A DNA stretch of 64,000 nucleotides from Grammothele lineata (taxonomy: Eukaryota; Basidiomycota; Agaricomycetes; Polyporales; Polyporaceae), in contig NDFF03000005.1 in NCBI GenBank assembly GCA_002150815.3, positions 124,001-188,000 on the forward strand, given 5' to 3'. Shown piece by piece: positions 11,051 to 23,545 of the stretch. Within the stretch, counting starts at the first letter, position 1. Every line of letters begins with the position of its first letter. The position numbers and the translations under genes were made by a program. The notes beneath the pieces were generated by a model. That model did no database searches. It saw nothing but the letters and a program-made list of their open reading frames with translations, and was not told the DNA's origin.

Positions 11051-12601
11051 ATGTCTCAAAGCATAGTCCTGAACGCACAAGAGCAATCCCCGGAATTCCC
11101 AGTCACTATCCTCAAGGATTCAGAAGCAGGATTTGTACTGACATTCGATCTCTCTTTAAAGGTAGTTCCGTTTCTTACGGACCCATCCCATGCGCAACCC
11201 TAACACATGCAATTTATAGACTGGCGAGAACGTCGTTGAGATCCATGGCATCTCTAGCAGTATCGTATCCAGGTCACCTCAGATCGAACTTCTCGAACGA
11301 GGCGCTCGCGTGTCTTACATTTTTTGTGCCAAAGAGCTCTCCAGCACATTACGTGGGCTTCGGCCTGATCACCCCATGCACTCAAGTTGGTCGCGGCCGC
11401 CTGCCATAGAGGAACTGCCTCCATATATGCGTCGCAGGGCTGAGCAATCAGACCGTATCGTAGGCAATGATTCCAAGGATGCATTGGTTATAATTGTGAT
11501 CAAGGCGACATTTGACTACAAGACTCAAGCCCGGTTGTGGTATCGTGAGTCGAAACAGCGCTCCTTGTTGCCAACGAGTGTCTTAGGTTGCAAATGTTCT
11601 CAGAAGTTTCCACTATCAAATCGGAACCGTCATACGACCTCCATATTACCAAGTCACTCGAAGCATCTGCCAACGCGCTCCTACTTTTAAATATCTCCAT
11701 ATCCCAGAACACGGGCAGTGATTGGAACAACATGGCATTTGTCTTAAGCAGTTCATGCTTCAAGGTCCGACGTACTCTATCACCAACGCCTCTCACGCGG
11801 GCGGCGAATCCCCAGTTCTCACCCGACCCTGGCCTCTTCCCTGCACCAGCACCAGGTTTCCTCCATCGCGCCCAGACACTCGCAAGTACGCCGGTAGTTC
11901 GTCCGCTCGCCCATAAGAGTAAAGACAACCCTGCACCACGTTCGGCCTCGGGACCCGCGGCTGTTGAATCATACGACCAGGACGACGTAATTCCCCTCCT
12001 GGTGGGCATCCTGAATCGATTGAATGGAATAGACATCAAGAAAATTCGTACCCCGTTCTCACCCCCTGCTACCGATGGAATACTACTCGAAGGTCTGACC
12101 GCGCTCAAGAACGGCGAGACCTCGTATACTCTCGTTCGAGAGCATTCTTTCCCTGCTATGCTTGTTCCGGTCGAAGGGCGCGGCGAGGACTGCCCTCCGT
12201 CTGATGGATGGTCAGAAGCGATCATCACGAACACAAGCGAATCTGAGCTCCCTGCGGCCCCCGTGAACGTGTTCGTGGATGGAACATTTGTGGTTAGGAC
12301 TTCGATCGGCGTGAGTCCAACATTGCCATAGTACAATGCTATTATTCCTAAGCACTATAAGCAGGTGACTCCCCCGGGTGAAGTGTTTGCTTGCTCGCTA
12401 TCTGGATCTGATACTCCCGCCGTAACACTCTCCAAGCTATTTCACGTAGAATCAAAATTGGCACCAACGGTTTCTGAGACTCTACCACAGTCGCCAGTCG
12501 AAGTAGAAAATGTTCAGGCTGCATCGAACAATGGGAGTCGTTGGTTTAAGGAACTGAGGCGGCTTTTGGTACCTTGTCTCTTCCCTAAATCTGGATGCTA
12601 G
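11051..12601 (+). CDS. DUF4140/DUF4139 (mucoidy inhibitor A-like) protein, short form
   Basis: Exons 11051-11161, 11220-11533, 11587-12310 and 12365-12601 join in phase (461 residues). The N-terminus (FDLSLKTGENVVEIHGISSS) resembles DUF4140. The later part resembles DUF4139: EPSYDLHI, ISQNTGSDWNNMAFVLSS, and ITNTSESELPAAPVNVFVDG followed by TPPGEVFACSLSG. This family is widespread and its molecular function is unknown. Members usually have a long coiled coil between the two domains and a further beta-rich end. Here the coiled coil is missing and the protein stops soon after the FVDG segment, ending in KSGC. It could be a streamlined paralogue or a decaying copy, but the frame is intact across four exons. 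A 278-codon frame on the other strand (11500-12336) is a shadow. Confidence 0.7.
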
Positions 12602-12948
12602 CAATGGATGAGACTTCATTGTTCGAATTTCCAACCTTCTTCTGATACTGGGAACGTTTGTCACTACGGCAGTGACTACTGTCATTCAATCTAGACGACA
12701 CACTAGGCTCGCACAGAGGTGTCCAGAAATAGGCGCCTTGGTCGAACTTACGGGCTCGTCAGCCACTACTGGCACTGATCGCGAAAGACCCATGCCGGGA
12801 GCTTCGCCTTCTCCTTCTCCCACCTCGCCTCACACATCCGGCTGTGCCGAATGCTTATGCCGTTGCACAGTTCTTCCTTCTTTAATACCCTCGTTCGGTC
12901 TCAACTCTATCTGAAGTCGCTGGATCGACTAGTCCTGCCAGCTTCGCG
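12602..12948. other. Intergenic stretch
   Basis: About 350 bases between two plus-strand genes. No gene is recognised. Degraded remnants of a longer DUF4139 3' end were looked for, but no matching motif was seen. Confidence 0.45.
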
Positions 12949-14965
12949 ATGGCCTTCTCTCCTGGAAATTTTACCCTCCTTCTGCAGGCCTTGAGTTTGA
13001 TTCAAGGAATGCACAAGCCATATTCTAGCTCAATCGCTACCCCAGGATACCCCGTCGGTCATAAGATTCCTGTGAGCCGGGTAAGTGCATTCTGATCAGC
13101 CCCCAGGCGTTAACTATCAGGTACAACCTAACACAAACACGGACGATTGGTAGATGGAGGGGTGCTCTGTGCAGTATTATACCTCTCCCGACCTTGGGGG
13201 GCTTGCATTTGATCCCTTCGACGAGAAAAAGGCCGTCGTCTATCGTTATAGGCAGCAGCACTCAGTCAACTTGGGCTCATGGTGCGTAGTTTAGCTCACC
13301 CTAAGTTACTACGCAATTGACAGTTTTACTAGGTTCGTGCACGAACAGTGGATGACTCCCTCTCTCTTTACCTGCGCCTCTGGTCCTCGCACCTCGGAAC
13401 TTGATATAGCTTCTGGCTGGGGCTCTCCTGGTTCTGCGCGTGCGAAGTTGGAACAACACTGGGACACCTTCGTCGACGCGTCTGACTTCCGCTACTTGGC
13501 TAGCATTGGCATCAACACCGTTCGGCTTCCCATCGGCTACTGGAGTCTCGGCCCACGCTTCTGCGAAGGCACGCCTTTCGAGTCTGTTGGTACTGTCTAC
13601 CGGAATTCATGGCCACGGGTCGTCCGCGCGATCAAGATGGCGGCTGACGCGGGTATTGGCGTCTTGGTAGACTTGCATGGAGCACCTGGAAGCCAAAACG
13701 GGCAGCCGCACTCTGGTATCTCGGACGGTCAGACTGGCCTCTTTGGCAACGACTGGTATGTCAACAAGACCATGTCTGTGTTGTCATTTCTAGTGCGGGA
13801 GCTCGTGAACGTCACGAACGTCGTCGGAATTCAGATCCTCAACGAACCCAAGGATGACCCGGAACTGCCGGGTTTCTGTGAGTGCCCACAACCCTCTCGA
13901 AGTATGTACACAAGTGTTGAAACGCGTTTCCCCAGATTCTGCCGCAATCTCTACCATGCGAGCCATTAGTCGTGCAGCCCGAGCGTTCCCGTTATACATC
14001 CATGACGGATTTAACCTGGACCAATTTGCCGCTTTTGTTGCCAACCGGACCGATTTTGTCGTTCAAGACACGCACTCGTATTTCGTGTTCACCCCCGAGG
14101 ACGAGACTGAGCCGGCCTCTCAGCATACGTCAGACATTCATCACTCCATCGCGGACGCTCTGGCTTCTGCTTCTTCTCGCGAGAGGCGGAACCTCATCGT
14201 CGGTGAATTTTCATGCGCGCTCGCGGATGAGAGCCTCATGAACGAAACACACCCTGAGGTGGCTCGGAGAGATTTTTGTACCGGCCAACGGGACATCTAC
14301 CAGAATAACACTGCCGGCTGGGTGTTCTGGTGTGAGTACAAGTGCATATATACAGTGCTACAATCGACCTAATCATATATTCAGCGTATAAGAAAGAGCA
14401 GTGCGCTGGCGATCCAGGATGGTGCTTTAGGTCGGCTGTGGGCAAAAGCCTTCCAAGCACCTTCTATTCGTACGGCAACCACACAGTCTCGGATCCCTCC
14501 AAGGTACCATCCCTGGCAGATCTGGATATGCCTATTCCCAACCAACCCGTCTCAACAAGAATGAGTACGGCTCAGCCTATAGCAGATTCGCCCCCATTAC
14601 ACCCTGCGGGAGCAATCGGCCTCTTTCCGGTCCAGCGAAGGAGCCGATTCAACTCAGTTCCCTCTCCGCGTGGTAGAAACAGCAACACTGGCCCTTTGTC
14701 CACCCGCGGCTCTATGTCCACTGAACAACTCCCCCAAGATCCACATGAGCGGGCGATCGCGAAGGGGTACTCGGACGGCTTTTTGACGGCGAAGATCTTC
14801 GCGTTGCACGGGATGTCAAAGCTCGGCTTCACCGGCCAGTACATCGCAGATAGTCTTGCACGGTTGGGTAAGAAAGTGATTGACCCAGGGACGGAGCACT
14901 ACTACGAGCAGTGGTTTTTGGAGGGGTTGAAGGATGCAGAGTCGCTGGTTGCCTCTTCTGTTTAA
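12949..14965 (+). CDS. GH5 exo-beta-1,3-glucanase, probably intracellular (Exg3-like)
   Basis: Exons 12949-13080, 13154-13281, 13333-13877, 13936-14331 and 14385-14965 join in phase (593 residues). The TIM-barrel hallmarks of GH5 glucan 1,3-beta-glucosidases are present: VNLGSWFVHEQW, INTVRLPIGYW, VDLHGAPGSQNG, the acid/base glutamate in QILNEPKDDP (about residue 256), and the nucleophile glutamate in LIVGEFSCAL (about residue 359), followed by AGWVFWSYK. It removes glucose from beta-1,3-glucan ends. No clear signal peptide precedes the barrel, and the long C-terminal extension ending near ERAIAKGYSDGFLTAKIFAL recalls the intracellular fission-yeast Exg3 type; this is inferred. The first exon is the least certain: an ATG at 13154 inside exon 2 could be the true start. 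Confidence 0.85.
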
Positions 14966-15345
14966 ATCTCGCGACTGGATATCGAACATATGATGTTTGC
15001 ATAAACATTGTTAGTATATAGTTGTTACGTCTCCTGATAGAAGTGCTACATGTTGCTGGTACAGGGAAAAAGGCGTAGAGGAGCCTGAGGGCTGCGGTAG
15101 AAAAGGTTGACGCTTAATGATGTCGCACTTAGCCGCCCGCGCACATTAAATGAAGCCACGTGGGCGGCGAGGTACCGCGATCCGGGGGGGCTCGGCAAAC
15201 GTGCACTTTGCTTCCCGCTTGTCCCGCCGAGCTCACCTCGCGCCTCAGGCCTCTACTTCCTTTCCACTTAAGTCCGGTCGGTACGCTTAGGTGCGATACT
15301 GAGCCGCCTCTAGTTGCCTCAGCCCCTACCGCTCCTTTCACCTTC
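14966..15345. other. Intergenic stretch
   Basis: About 380 bases. It holds the end of the GH5 gene and the promoter and leader of mitochondrial IF2. A C/T-rich stretch just before 15346 is typical of fungal leaders. No gene is recognised. Confidence 0.5.
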
Positions 15346-18304
15346 ATGCGCCGCTCTCTTCGTGTTGCTCGTCTCGGACTCCGGGAAGCGTCCACCGCGG
15401 CGAAACCCAAGGTACGTTTACAGCGAAGTCCGCAACAATGTGCAAACATATCTCATACGCTACTAGCCGCACTGTGATCTCCTCTTCGCACCCGCTCCAA
15501 CGGCTCCAAAGAGCAGGAGTTGGGCACGGCCAACCGATACCCCGCCTGCAGGTCCTCCTCCACGTCGGTCATGGGCGCGCCCCGAACCGCAAACAACGCC
15601 TCCCCGGTCTGTCGGTATCGGCGAGCTGCCTGAAGCTATTCGTTCCCGTACCGCGCGTGGGCCATCACAGGGGCGATTGCAGGGGAATGGTCGGATGAAG
15701 GACGCGCCCCCACACGTTGATCGCAGACCCAGCGTAGGCAATTCCCTCGGAAGAGATCGCACCCAAAAGGTGGACAATCAGGAACCGCGTGCGCGCGCAC
15801 CTCAGCGTCAGGGCGAAAAGAGGGCAGAGACACGCCGTGGAGGACGAGCCGCATTTGTAGCCACGGAGAGGGCGGCGGACCCTAGATGGTCGGAAGACGC
15901 AGAGGAGGGCGAGCGAGGGTCTCGGAGCCGACAGAATCGGGCCCAGTTTAAGGAGCGAGGCTCACTCCTTTCGCGGTTCTCGGAAGACAGTGCGGAGATC
16001 TCGACTGATCCTCGCAGTGATCGCGGGGAAGTGAAGGGGAAGGGAAAGGGGAAGACGAAATCGTCGGCGAGAGTGGTCAAACCTGTCAACGTGGACGTAT
16101 ACATCCCGAGTGTTGTTAGCGTGGGTACACTCGCCAGGCTGCTAAATGTCAAACTTGGTATGTCAAGCATGCCATCTCGTCATTGCCCCTCCAACATTGC
16201 TTTTTTCGAGATACGCTGCGTCGAAAGATGGTCCGAGTCGGTATGGAGGCGGAGGCCAATCACGACCATAGTACGTGCTGTCGCCGCTACGAGGTGGTCT
16301 TAGTTTTGACACCTCTATAGTGCTCAACTCCGAGTATGCTTCATTACTGGCTATGGAGTTCAACCGAAACCCTGTCGTGAATGACGAAGCGGCATTCGAC
16401 ATCTATGCCCCGTGCGTCTTATTATGGTCACTTGCACACACTTCCCTCATGTTGTACACAGACCACCTCACGCTGAGCCTCATACCCTGCCGACACGACC
16501 CCCTGTGGTCACAATTATGGGGCACGTTGATCACGGGAAAACTACCTTACTCGACACGTTACGTTCCACGTCCGTAGCGAAGGGTGAAGCTGGCGGCATC
16601 ACGCAACACATCGGTGCCTTCTCTGTCCCTGTCCCCGCTGCAGATGGCAGCTCAGATCCTACTCGCACGATCACCTTCCTCGATACACCCGGCCACGCTG
16701 CGTTCTCGGCGATGCGTGCTCGTGGTGCAGGCGTTACGGACATTGTGGTTCTTGTCGTAGCTGCGGACGACGGGATCATGCCGCAGACCCGTGAGGTCCT
16801 CGACTTGGTAAAGAACTCCAAGGTTGGACTAGTCGTAGCGATCAACAAGGTTGACAAGCCGGGTGCTGACGTTGTACGTGTGTTGTGTTTACTTGACCTT
16901 CAGTAGACTGAATTCTCTTTCAGAGCCAAGTCGAACACGCGCTTCTTGCCGAGGGCGTACAGCTCGAGACCTTCGGCGGTGATATCCCCGCGGTCCCTGT
17001 TTCTGGTCTGACGGGCCATAATCTTGACCAACTGGTCGAGACTATATCTGCTCTTGCTGAGATGCAGGACCTCCGTGCTGAACGAGAAGGACCCATTCAC
17101 GGCTATGTTCTAGAATCTAAAGTCATGAAAGGCCTCGGGTAGGTTCATTTACTATGCCTGTTCTCTTGCATACTGATCTCGTTTGTCAGGCCAACGGGCA
17201 CCGTTCTCGTTCTCCGCGGAGACCTTACACCTGGGCAACACCTCATCTGTGGTAGTACGTCTGCGAAAGTACGCGTCCTCACGGATTCGAACGGGAAGGC
17301 TGCCAAAGCTGCCTATCCGGGCATGGCAGTCACCGTGTCTGGATGGAAGGAGCTGCCTAATGCAGGCGACGAAGTCCTCACTGGCTCGGAGGCGGACGTC
17401 AAGAAGGCGGCTGCGAATCGCATTCGAAAGGCAGAGATGGAGGCCACCTTAGTCGACATGGAGGCCATCAACGAGCGGAGGCGTGCCGAGCGAGAGCGAC
17501 GTGAGGCGGAGGAGGCGGAAGAGACAGTGGAAGGCGCCCAGACGAGAGGCCCGAAGGAGCTGAGGCTCGTAATCAAAGGTGACGTGAGTGGTAGCGTCGA
17601 GGCTGTCACGAATGCGCTGGAGATCATCGGGAACGACCTCGCTAGAGTGAAAATCATCGCGACCGGTGTTGGGGATGTCACAGAGTCAGACGTGGCGCGT
17701 GCCAAGGCTGCAGAAGGTACGAGCTAATTTGCTGTGTGGCGGTGGAGCTGCTGCTTACTCTGTGTATTCTCTACCCTTACAGGCCTTGTCGTTGCGTTCT
17801 CCGTGAAGGTTCCGCGGCCGGTCGAGGCAGAGGCGGCTTCACAGCATGTCCCGGTGCTCTCGTCTTCGATCATCTACAAGCTCATGGACGACGTCACGGC
17901 ACGCGTCGCCGCACTGCTGCCTCTTATCATCGAAAAGCGCGTAACCGGCCAGGCGTCGGTGCTTCAGCTCTTCGACATCCAGGTCAAGGGTAAGAAGACT
18001 ATGCAAGTCGGTGGCTGTAGGGTGGCCGACGGTATGGTCGAGAAGAACAAACTTGCGCGCGTCGTGCGCAACGGCGAGATTGTTTACGAGGGTGGGTTCT
18101 AATCTCCCCCTCTCGTGTTTGGAATAGCGCTGACTGGCTGGCATCGACGCAGGCCGACTCGAAACGCTTAAGCAGCACAAGAAAGACGTGCTCGAGGTTG
18201 GCAAGGGTATTGAATGTGGCCTCAACCTCGCCGACTTCAACAGCCTCTGCGTCGGCGACACCATTGAGATGTATGAGGAAATCTCACTCCCCGGTAAATT
18301 ATGA
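15346..18304 (+). CDS. IFM1: Mitochondrial translation initiation factor IF-2
   Basis: Nine exons join in phase: 15346-15411, 15467-16157, 16211-16270, 16321-16411, 16462-16873, 16924-17138, 17190-17716, 17783-18091 and 18153-18304 (840 residues). The first residues ([17 protein letters not shown]) look like a mitochondrial targeting peptide. A basic, disordered region follows. The GTPase motifs are complete: GHVDHGKTT (about 322-330), [28 protein letters not shown] and the SGLTG loop. Downstream come the beta-barrel domain 2 ([12 protein letters not shown]), a charged helix, domain 3 ([20 protein letters not shown]) and domain 4 ending in [18 protein letters not shown]2 brings formyl-methionyl initiator tRNA to the small mitochondrial ribosomal subunit. 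The gene ends 143 bases from the end of the convergent CHORD gene. Confidence 0.95.
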
Positions 18305-18447
18305 TCGTATAATTCCCGTCTGGCACGTGGTCCGCATATTCCTCCTTAGACCATAGACGTAGAAACCCACATGTTACTCATTATATGCATCATACACACA
18401 CCCCTCCATTTATTCTACTAGTCCATCGTGATTACGAGCCAAAGTCA

Positions 18448-19926
18448 TTACCCCCTCGCCTTGTTCGTATCATCAAGGACGAGGTCCTTGGCGCCGATCG
18501 TTCCAGTGCGGCCCCCCACGCCGAATGTGAAGTTGATATTGCCGAGGTCGCGATCGGTCTTCTCTAGCAGTGTCCAGCTGCGGGCATCCTTCTTCTTCAA
18601 TTTAAGCTCGAGCTAAATGTGCGGGTGTTACCCTCGATCAGTCCTGTGCGCCACTGTCACACCTTCGCGGCTCGTCCGCCATTTTACGTACCTTCGTGCC
18701 GTAGAACTTGTACGACGACTCAGCGGCGTTGATGGGCCCCCAGAGTTGCAACGTCTTGCGGAAGCGCTTCGACGCGGGCAGGTAAAGGTCAAGAAACACC
18801 TATGTCCAGGGAGCCGCCAGCGGCTTGTGTCAATTTCCGCACCGTTGCGCGCATCCAACCGCGAGGTTGTGCGCACCTCGTTCTCCTCGATGTTGACGGT
18901 GCTAGTGACCGGGTCAGCCTGCTTCGCGAATACCGACGCATGCACTTCCGTTGGTGTCTGATAGTGGTCGATCCGGCACTGTGTGAACTGCTCCTGCTGC
19001 TGTACGTGTCGCCGGTCGGTGAGTCGCCGCTGCCGGCGCGGGCATTCGCTACCGGACACTCGACGCACTCACTGGGTCAGCCTTGGCCTTCGGTACGAAC
19101 ACATGCCGGCCCTTTTTGCACCCCTCGATCTTGAGGAACTCGTCGAACTCGAGCACACGCCGTTTGCAGCACAGGTAGCCCTTGCCGCGATGGTGTAAGG
19201 ACAGCGACGTCGCGCGGAGGGTGTCACGGTGGCCGACGCACCTTGCTACCTTCATGGAAAATAGGCTGTATAACGTTTAGCGGGAACAAGGGTTGACGCG
19301 CCCAAAACCATTACTTACTGGCTTCGGGTGGTACGTGCACTCTGCCTGCTCCCCGCCCTCAGCTCGATGCAGCGCGTCGCTCGCGTACTCGATGCTGCAC
19401 CCATTGTGCCTGCACGTCGTGCCCACTGCCACGGTCGCTGCAGGGTCATCTTCCTCTTCTTCGAACTGGGGCGCGGGCGCGGTCTCTGCCGGTGCGCGGT
19501 TGCCGACGGTAGGGTTGCTTGCTCCCGCCACGGCCACGCCCCCAGATGTGTACGTCTCCGCGCCAGTGGCGGAAGCCGTCATCTTGAGATCCACCTGTGA
19601 CGCGGCCTTGGGAGGCGGGGCCTGCGGCGCCTCGTCTGTGTGCGTGCCCGTAGTGCAGCCCTGGACGTATATCGATGGGTAAGCAGAGAGCGGGGGTGCG
19701 CACGCGACAAGCCTGGTGGATAGGGGATGGGGGTAATGAGGTTACTCACTGGGATTTGCATGAACTCGTCAAAATCGAGCACGGGCTTGTTCACGGTCTG
19801 GCAACACGACCATGACTTGAGACCTTCATGGAAGACGGGCGCGCCGGCGTGATAGGTACAGCCGTCGGGCGCGTTATTCGCGGGGTCGTAGTCCTGGCCA
19901 CAACCTTTGTGAGTACAGCGGACCAT
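18448..19926 (-). CDS. CHORD and CS domain protein (CHORDC1/RAR1-like co-chaperone)
   Basis: Seven minus-strand exons join in phase: 19926-19750, 19660-19319, 19265-19242, 19180-19073, 18993-18877, 18799-18692 and 18612-18448 (346 residues). The protein starts with a CHORD zinc module (MVRCTHKGCGQDYDP; CTYHAGAPVFHEGLKSWSCC; LDFDEFMQIPGC). A second CHORD follows (CRHNGCSIEYAS; CTYHPKP; IFHEGSKGYLCC; FDEFLKIEGCKKGRH). The C-terminus is a CS (p23/SGT1-like) domain from EVFLDLYLPASKRF to WTLLEKTDR. Proteins of this kind bind HSP90 and act in chaperone complexes and stress responses. Exon 3 is only 24 bases and lies inside the second zinc module. The order CHORD-CHORD-CS is the standard animal/fungal layout. 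Confidence 0.92.
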
Positions 19927-22900
19927 GTCCTGTGATTTGATGAGGGAGAAAAGTGGGTCGACGGAAGGGGAAGAAAGTTGTGCGGGCTGCAGACAAGCAA
20001 GAGACGGAGGTGGATGGATGGCTGGGCCGGCGGCGCGGGGAGACGAGCACGGAGATCGCGATCGAAGCTACCAGAAATTACACGCGTCTCGGGCACGTGA
20101 GCGGTGGACGCGCTCGAGTCGCGTCGCGTCGCGCGGCCACGAGGCTCGCGACGTCACGCGTGGCCGCGCTCCCGCAACTTCCCGCCTCCGCTCCCCGCCC
20201 GAGGTTCTTCTACCCCATGCCCTCGTTTCCGACGTCGCGAGCTTCTCCTTTCCAACAAAGTGCACCCTCTAGACCGGCCATAGCCCACATCGTCTGTCAG
20301 AATCTCGGGGGCCCCTGCCTCGGAGCGGAAGGACACCCTCGTGCATTCTCTGAGCTTCAGGCCCCAGGCCTGGACCACACGAACCCCCACGGGCCGTTCT
20401 GGTAGTCAACGCAGTTCGACACGTTTTTTCTGGCCCGGATATTTAGCTGCGCTTCAGCAAGCTCTGCACGTGGGAAAACGTGCGCAGCTTCGAAACGATT
20501 TCAGATTCCCTTGATACCATATCTAGTCGGGACGTACGTCGCCCTCCCCCTTTGTAATTAAAAAACATGCCCTTGGCCGTTCCTACCAGCCGCTCACTCT
20601 AGCCCTCGGCGTGCATCCTCCGGGGAGTATGTGGCCGCCGCCCAGACCTTGAGCCTCGTGCAACAATACCCCCCTGCACCAGCAGAAGGGCGGCGGACAT
20701 GACTCGAGCATCGCCTTCCACCTCCAGGGAAGGATTCTATTTCCAGAGTTCAAGGGTTCGTGACGTCTACTCGCTCTGTCAGGGTTGGGGCAGAGGTCAG
20801 ACCAGCTCTCCACGAGCGATGGGCGTGGTGAGATACATGATTGCTAGGCACTCCAACGACCTACCTCAACCACCTGTTGGCGTCGCTCACACCTCATCAG
20901 TATCCAGGTAGCGGCCCATGGTTCTCCATCTTGAATCTCCGAGCTGCACACATACGGGGCGCGCTTAGAGGTCGCTAAGCCACGGACGATCCCGGTCTTC
21001 GGGTTATCCTAGATGGTATCGATGTGCTATCTAAGACAAATGACCTCCCAAATGCACCGGCATGCCCTTGGCCGCCGAACGCGTTCGTGGCGGTGAGGTC
21101 CTTAGGGTGAATGCGGAGGTCTTGAACTCATGTACACGTCGTGGGCGGACATCGAGGTGATGGAAGCGCAGAACAGTCCTCGAGCGACCCTCCATACAAC
21201 AGCGCCAACCCGGATTCATGTATGAGGTAGCAGCTTTATACAGTGCTCTTCTACTGGTTTTCGCGGGGGAAGCCTCGGGCCTTACTGGGCCCATCGTCTG
21301 GACCGCGAAGCAAGCCGGGGAAGCTGGAAGAGGGCGGAAGTCAGCAGCACTCCGACAACAGTGTACAACCCCAGCTCCGAGGCTCCGTTCCGTCACGGGT
21401 TGAGACGGCTAGTAGCTTGCGGAATTAGCTTATCAATTCTCGCTCATCGGGGCGGCAGGGAACTCCGCGACGATGTACATTGTCGGACATCCTTTTAGCA
21501 TACGTGGGATGTCCGCCATTGAGTTTGCGGATTCAACGTGCCAAGGATACCTGAGAGTACCGCAGAACATGGTGCAATGAACAAACATCCGTTCCACAAT
21601 TATATCACAGATGGTCTGAAAGACGCTTGAGGATCGTAAGGAAAGAGCCGCGTCTACAACTAGCTGGCCTTCCTCGCGTTGGGGCCACACGAGTTGTCGA
21701 CGATCTGCGCCCGCCCCATGACCCGCACGCCCGCAGCGGACATGGCCCGGGAGAATTGCCTGTCAACTTTCAATAATGGCGCGGGGTCAGCAGTGCCAGT
21801 GCTCGCTCGGGGTTATACTCACCTGCGCCGTGCGCGTGCCAGCCCCTTGCGACCTCACCGTATGAGTGTGTGGGTAATACCTGCCGTGACCGCTCACCGG
21901 ACGAAACACTAGCGCAACCGGCCTCTCTTGCCATGTCCCTCCAGCAGCATGGCGGGACCCTTTACAAAGGGTGCCGCATCGAGGCCACCAACGTTTCTCT
22001 TCCCCCCCTCTGTGCGACAGCGTAGTGATACCTGCCACTATGGATAAATTTGCTCGGAGTGAGTCATGGTGAGCACCCCTTCCGTGTCACTGTAATGTGC
22101 CTGCAGAACTCACCCCAGTGTGTGGTCCTTCGGTGGCGATATACATTCATCCAAGAGTGCACGAACCCAGACACATCCTCGGCCGCTCCAGTAATGACTT
22201 CATGCGCATTATCTATAGCAGCAGGGCATGGATGCGCGTTCTCGAAATTGGGCTGAGATGCGCCATCCCGAAGCGGTTGTTAAGCCCCGCAAGAACCCAC
22301 CTCTCCTGTCGAATATCACGTGGGCCCATCCCCGTCACTATACTGCACTGTTCAGTATTTCCATACATACCGGGTGGTATGAAGAAACAGCTGACCATAT
22401 TGACGTGATTTACACTCGAGAGCCCCCCGAGTCTTCAAACCATGGACCTTCATGTCCGAGTGGGCCGACCTGCACAGCTCTCCCTCGAGGACGGTCATCT
22501 CCCGCGTCGTTGAAGGTACTGAGTACTCGCTTACGCAAAGGGAAAATCCTACGGGCTAGCCGAGAGGTGCGGCAGGCCTTCGAGCACATTCGACGAGGCG
22601 AGCGCTGAAAAATCTCTACCGCATATGTATACCCCGGGCCTCCGGGTTATGGGCAATGAGAGCCCCGCGGGACGAGCGACAAACCACGAAGGGGCGAGAT
22701 ATCCACGGCATGGCGACCCTGCAAAGTCACGATGCACACGGCGGTGAACGTAGCACACCGGCTTGCGGTTAGCAGCACGGGCATTCCCGGGCCGTCAGGT
22801 GCTCGGTCGTGGAGCGAACACCGAGTGCATCCGGTTTCCTGACATAAATGTGCTGTACGGTGCAACTTGTGCTTCTCCGACCGCAAAGTGTCGGAGTTGT

Positions 22901-23545
22901 ACGTGCCCTTGATCGCTCAATGTTAGCACGATCCTGGTTGGTCGCACGTAACGCAAGGCTCTCACCCTTCTATTGCATCCAACTGCCGCGAACCACGATC
23001 TACGAGCGCATGTAGACCTAGACTCTATGCCTGTGATCGTTCACCGTAGGGACCGGCGGAGCCCGCCTGTAGCGAAACGTCCATGTGCTACATTGCTCCG
23101 ACAACCCACATCATTGGCCCTCGATGCTTGCCTGTGGCCACGAGTACGGACCGGCAGCATTGCGGCGGCCTCGTTTCTCACATTGATCCTGAGTTCACAT
23201 TGTACGTTGTTGATCAAGGAAGGCTTTCATTAGGATGCGATCTGTGTGTCCAGCCCCTTTGTTAATCATCGACGACCGTAGGCACACAGTAAGTAATTAG
23301 TGGCTCACTGCATCGAAACCGATGTTTGCCGCGCCACGCGGCGGGTTTAGTTCACTCCGTGCGCAGTCTCTTGTGAAGTACGCGATGGGAGTGAGCGGAG
23401 TTCAGCCATGGCCTGCGGCCGCATGGCAGTCTATAGATTATCGATAGGTATCTCAATCTATCCACACAGGTATAACACATCCGCGGCACCGTCGCCGCAC
23501 TGGCACGAGCACGACCCTGGTCGCTCTGACCTCGTAGTCTGGACA
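19927..23545. other. Long gene-poor stretch
   Basis: 3.6 kb between the start of the CHORD gene and the end of the carrier-like gene. It holds the CHORD promoter near 19930-20300, which is GC-rich and contains CACGTG-like and CACGTGA sequences. Beyond that, all frames on both strands are short. No family motif, transposase, reverse transcriptase or tRNA fold was recognised. The longest minus frame (21433-21690, 85 codons) has no support. Confidence 0.45.

Noticed and set aside
11500..12336. 278-codon minus-strand frame opposite the DUF4139 gene
   Set aside because: The plus strand has phase-consistent exons and family motifs; the minus frame has none.
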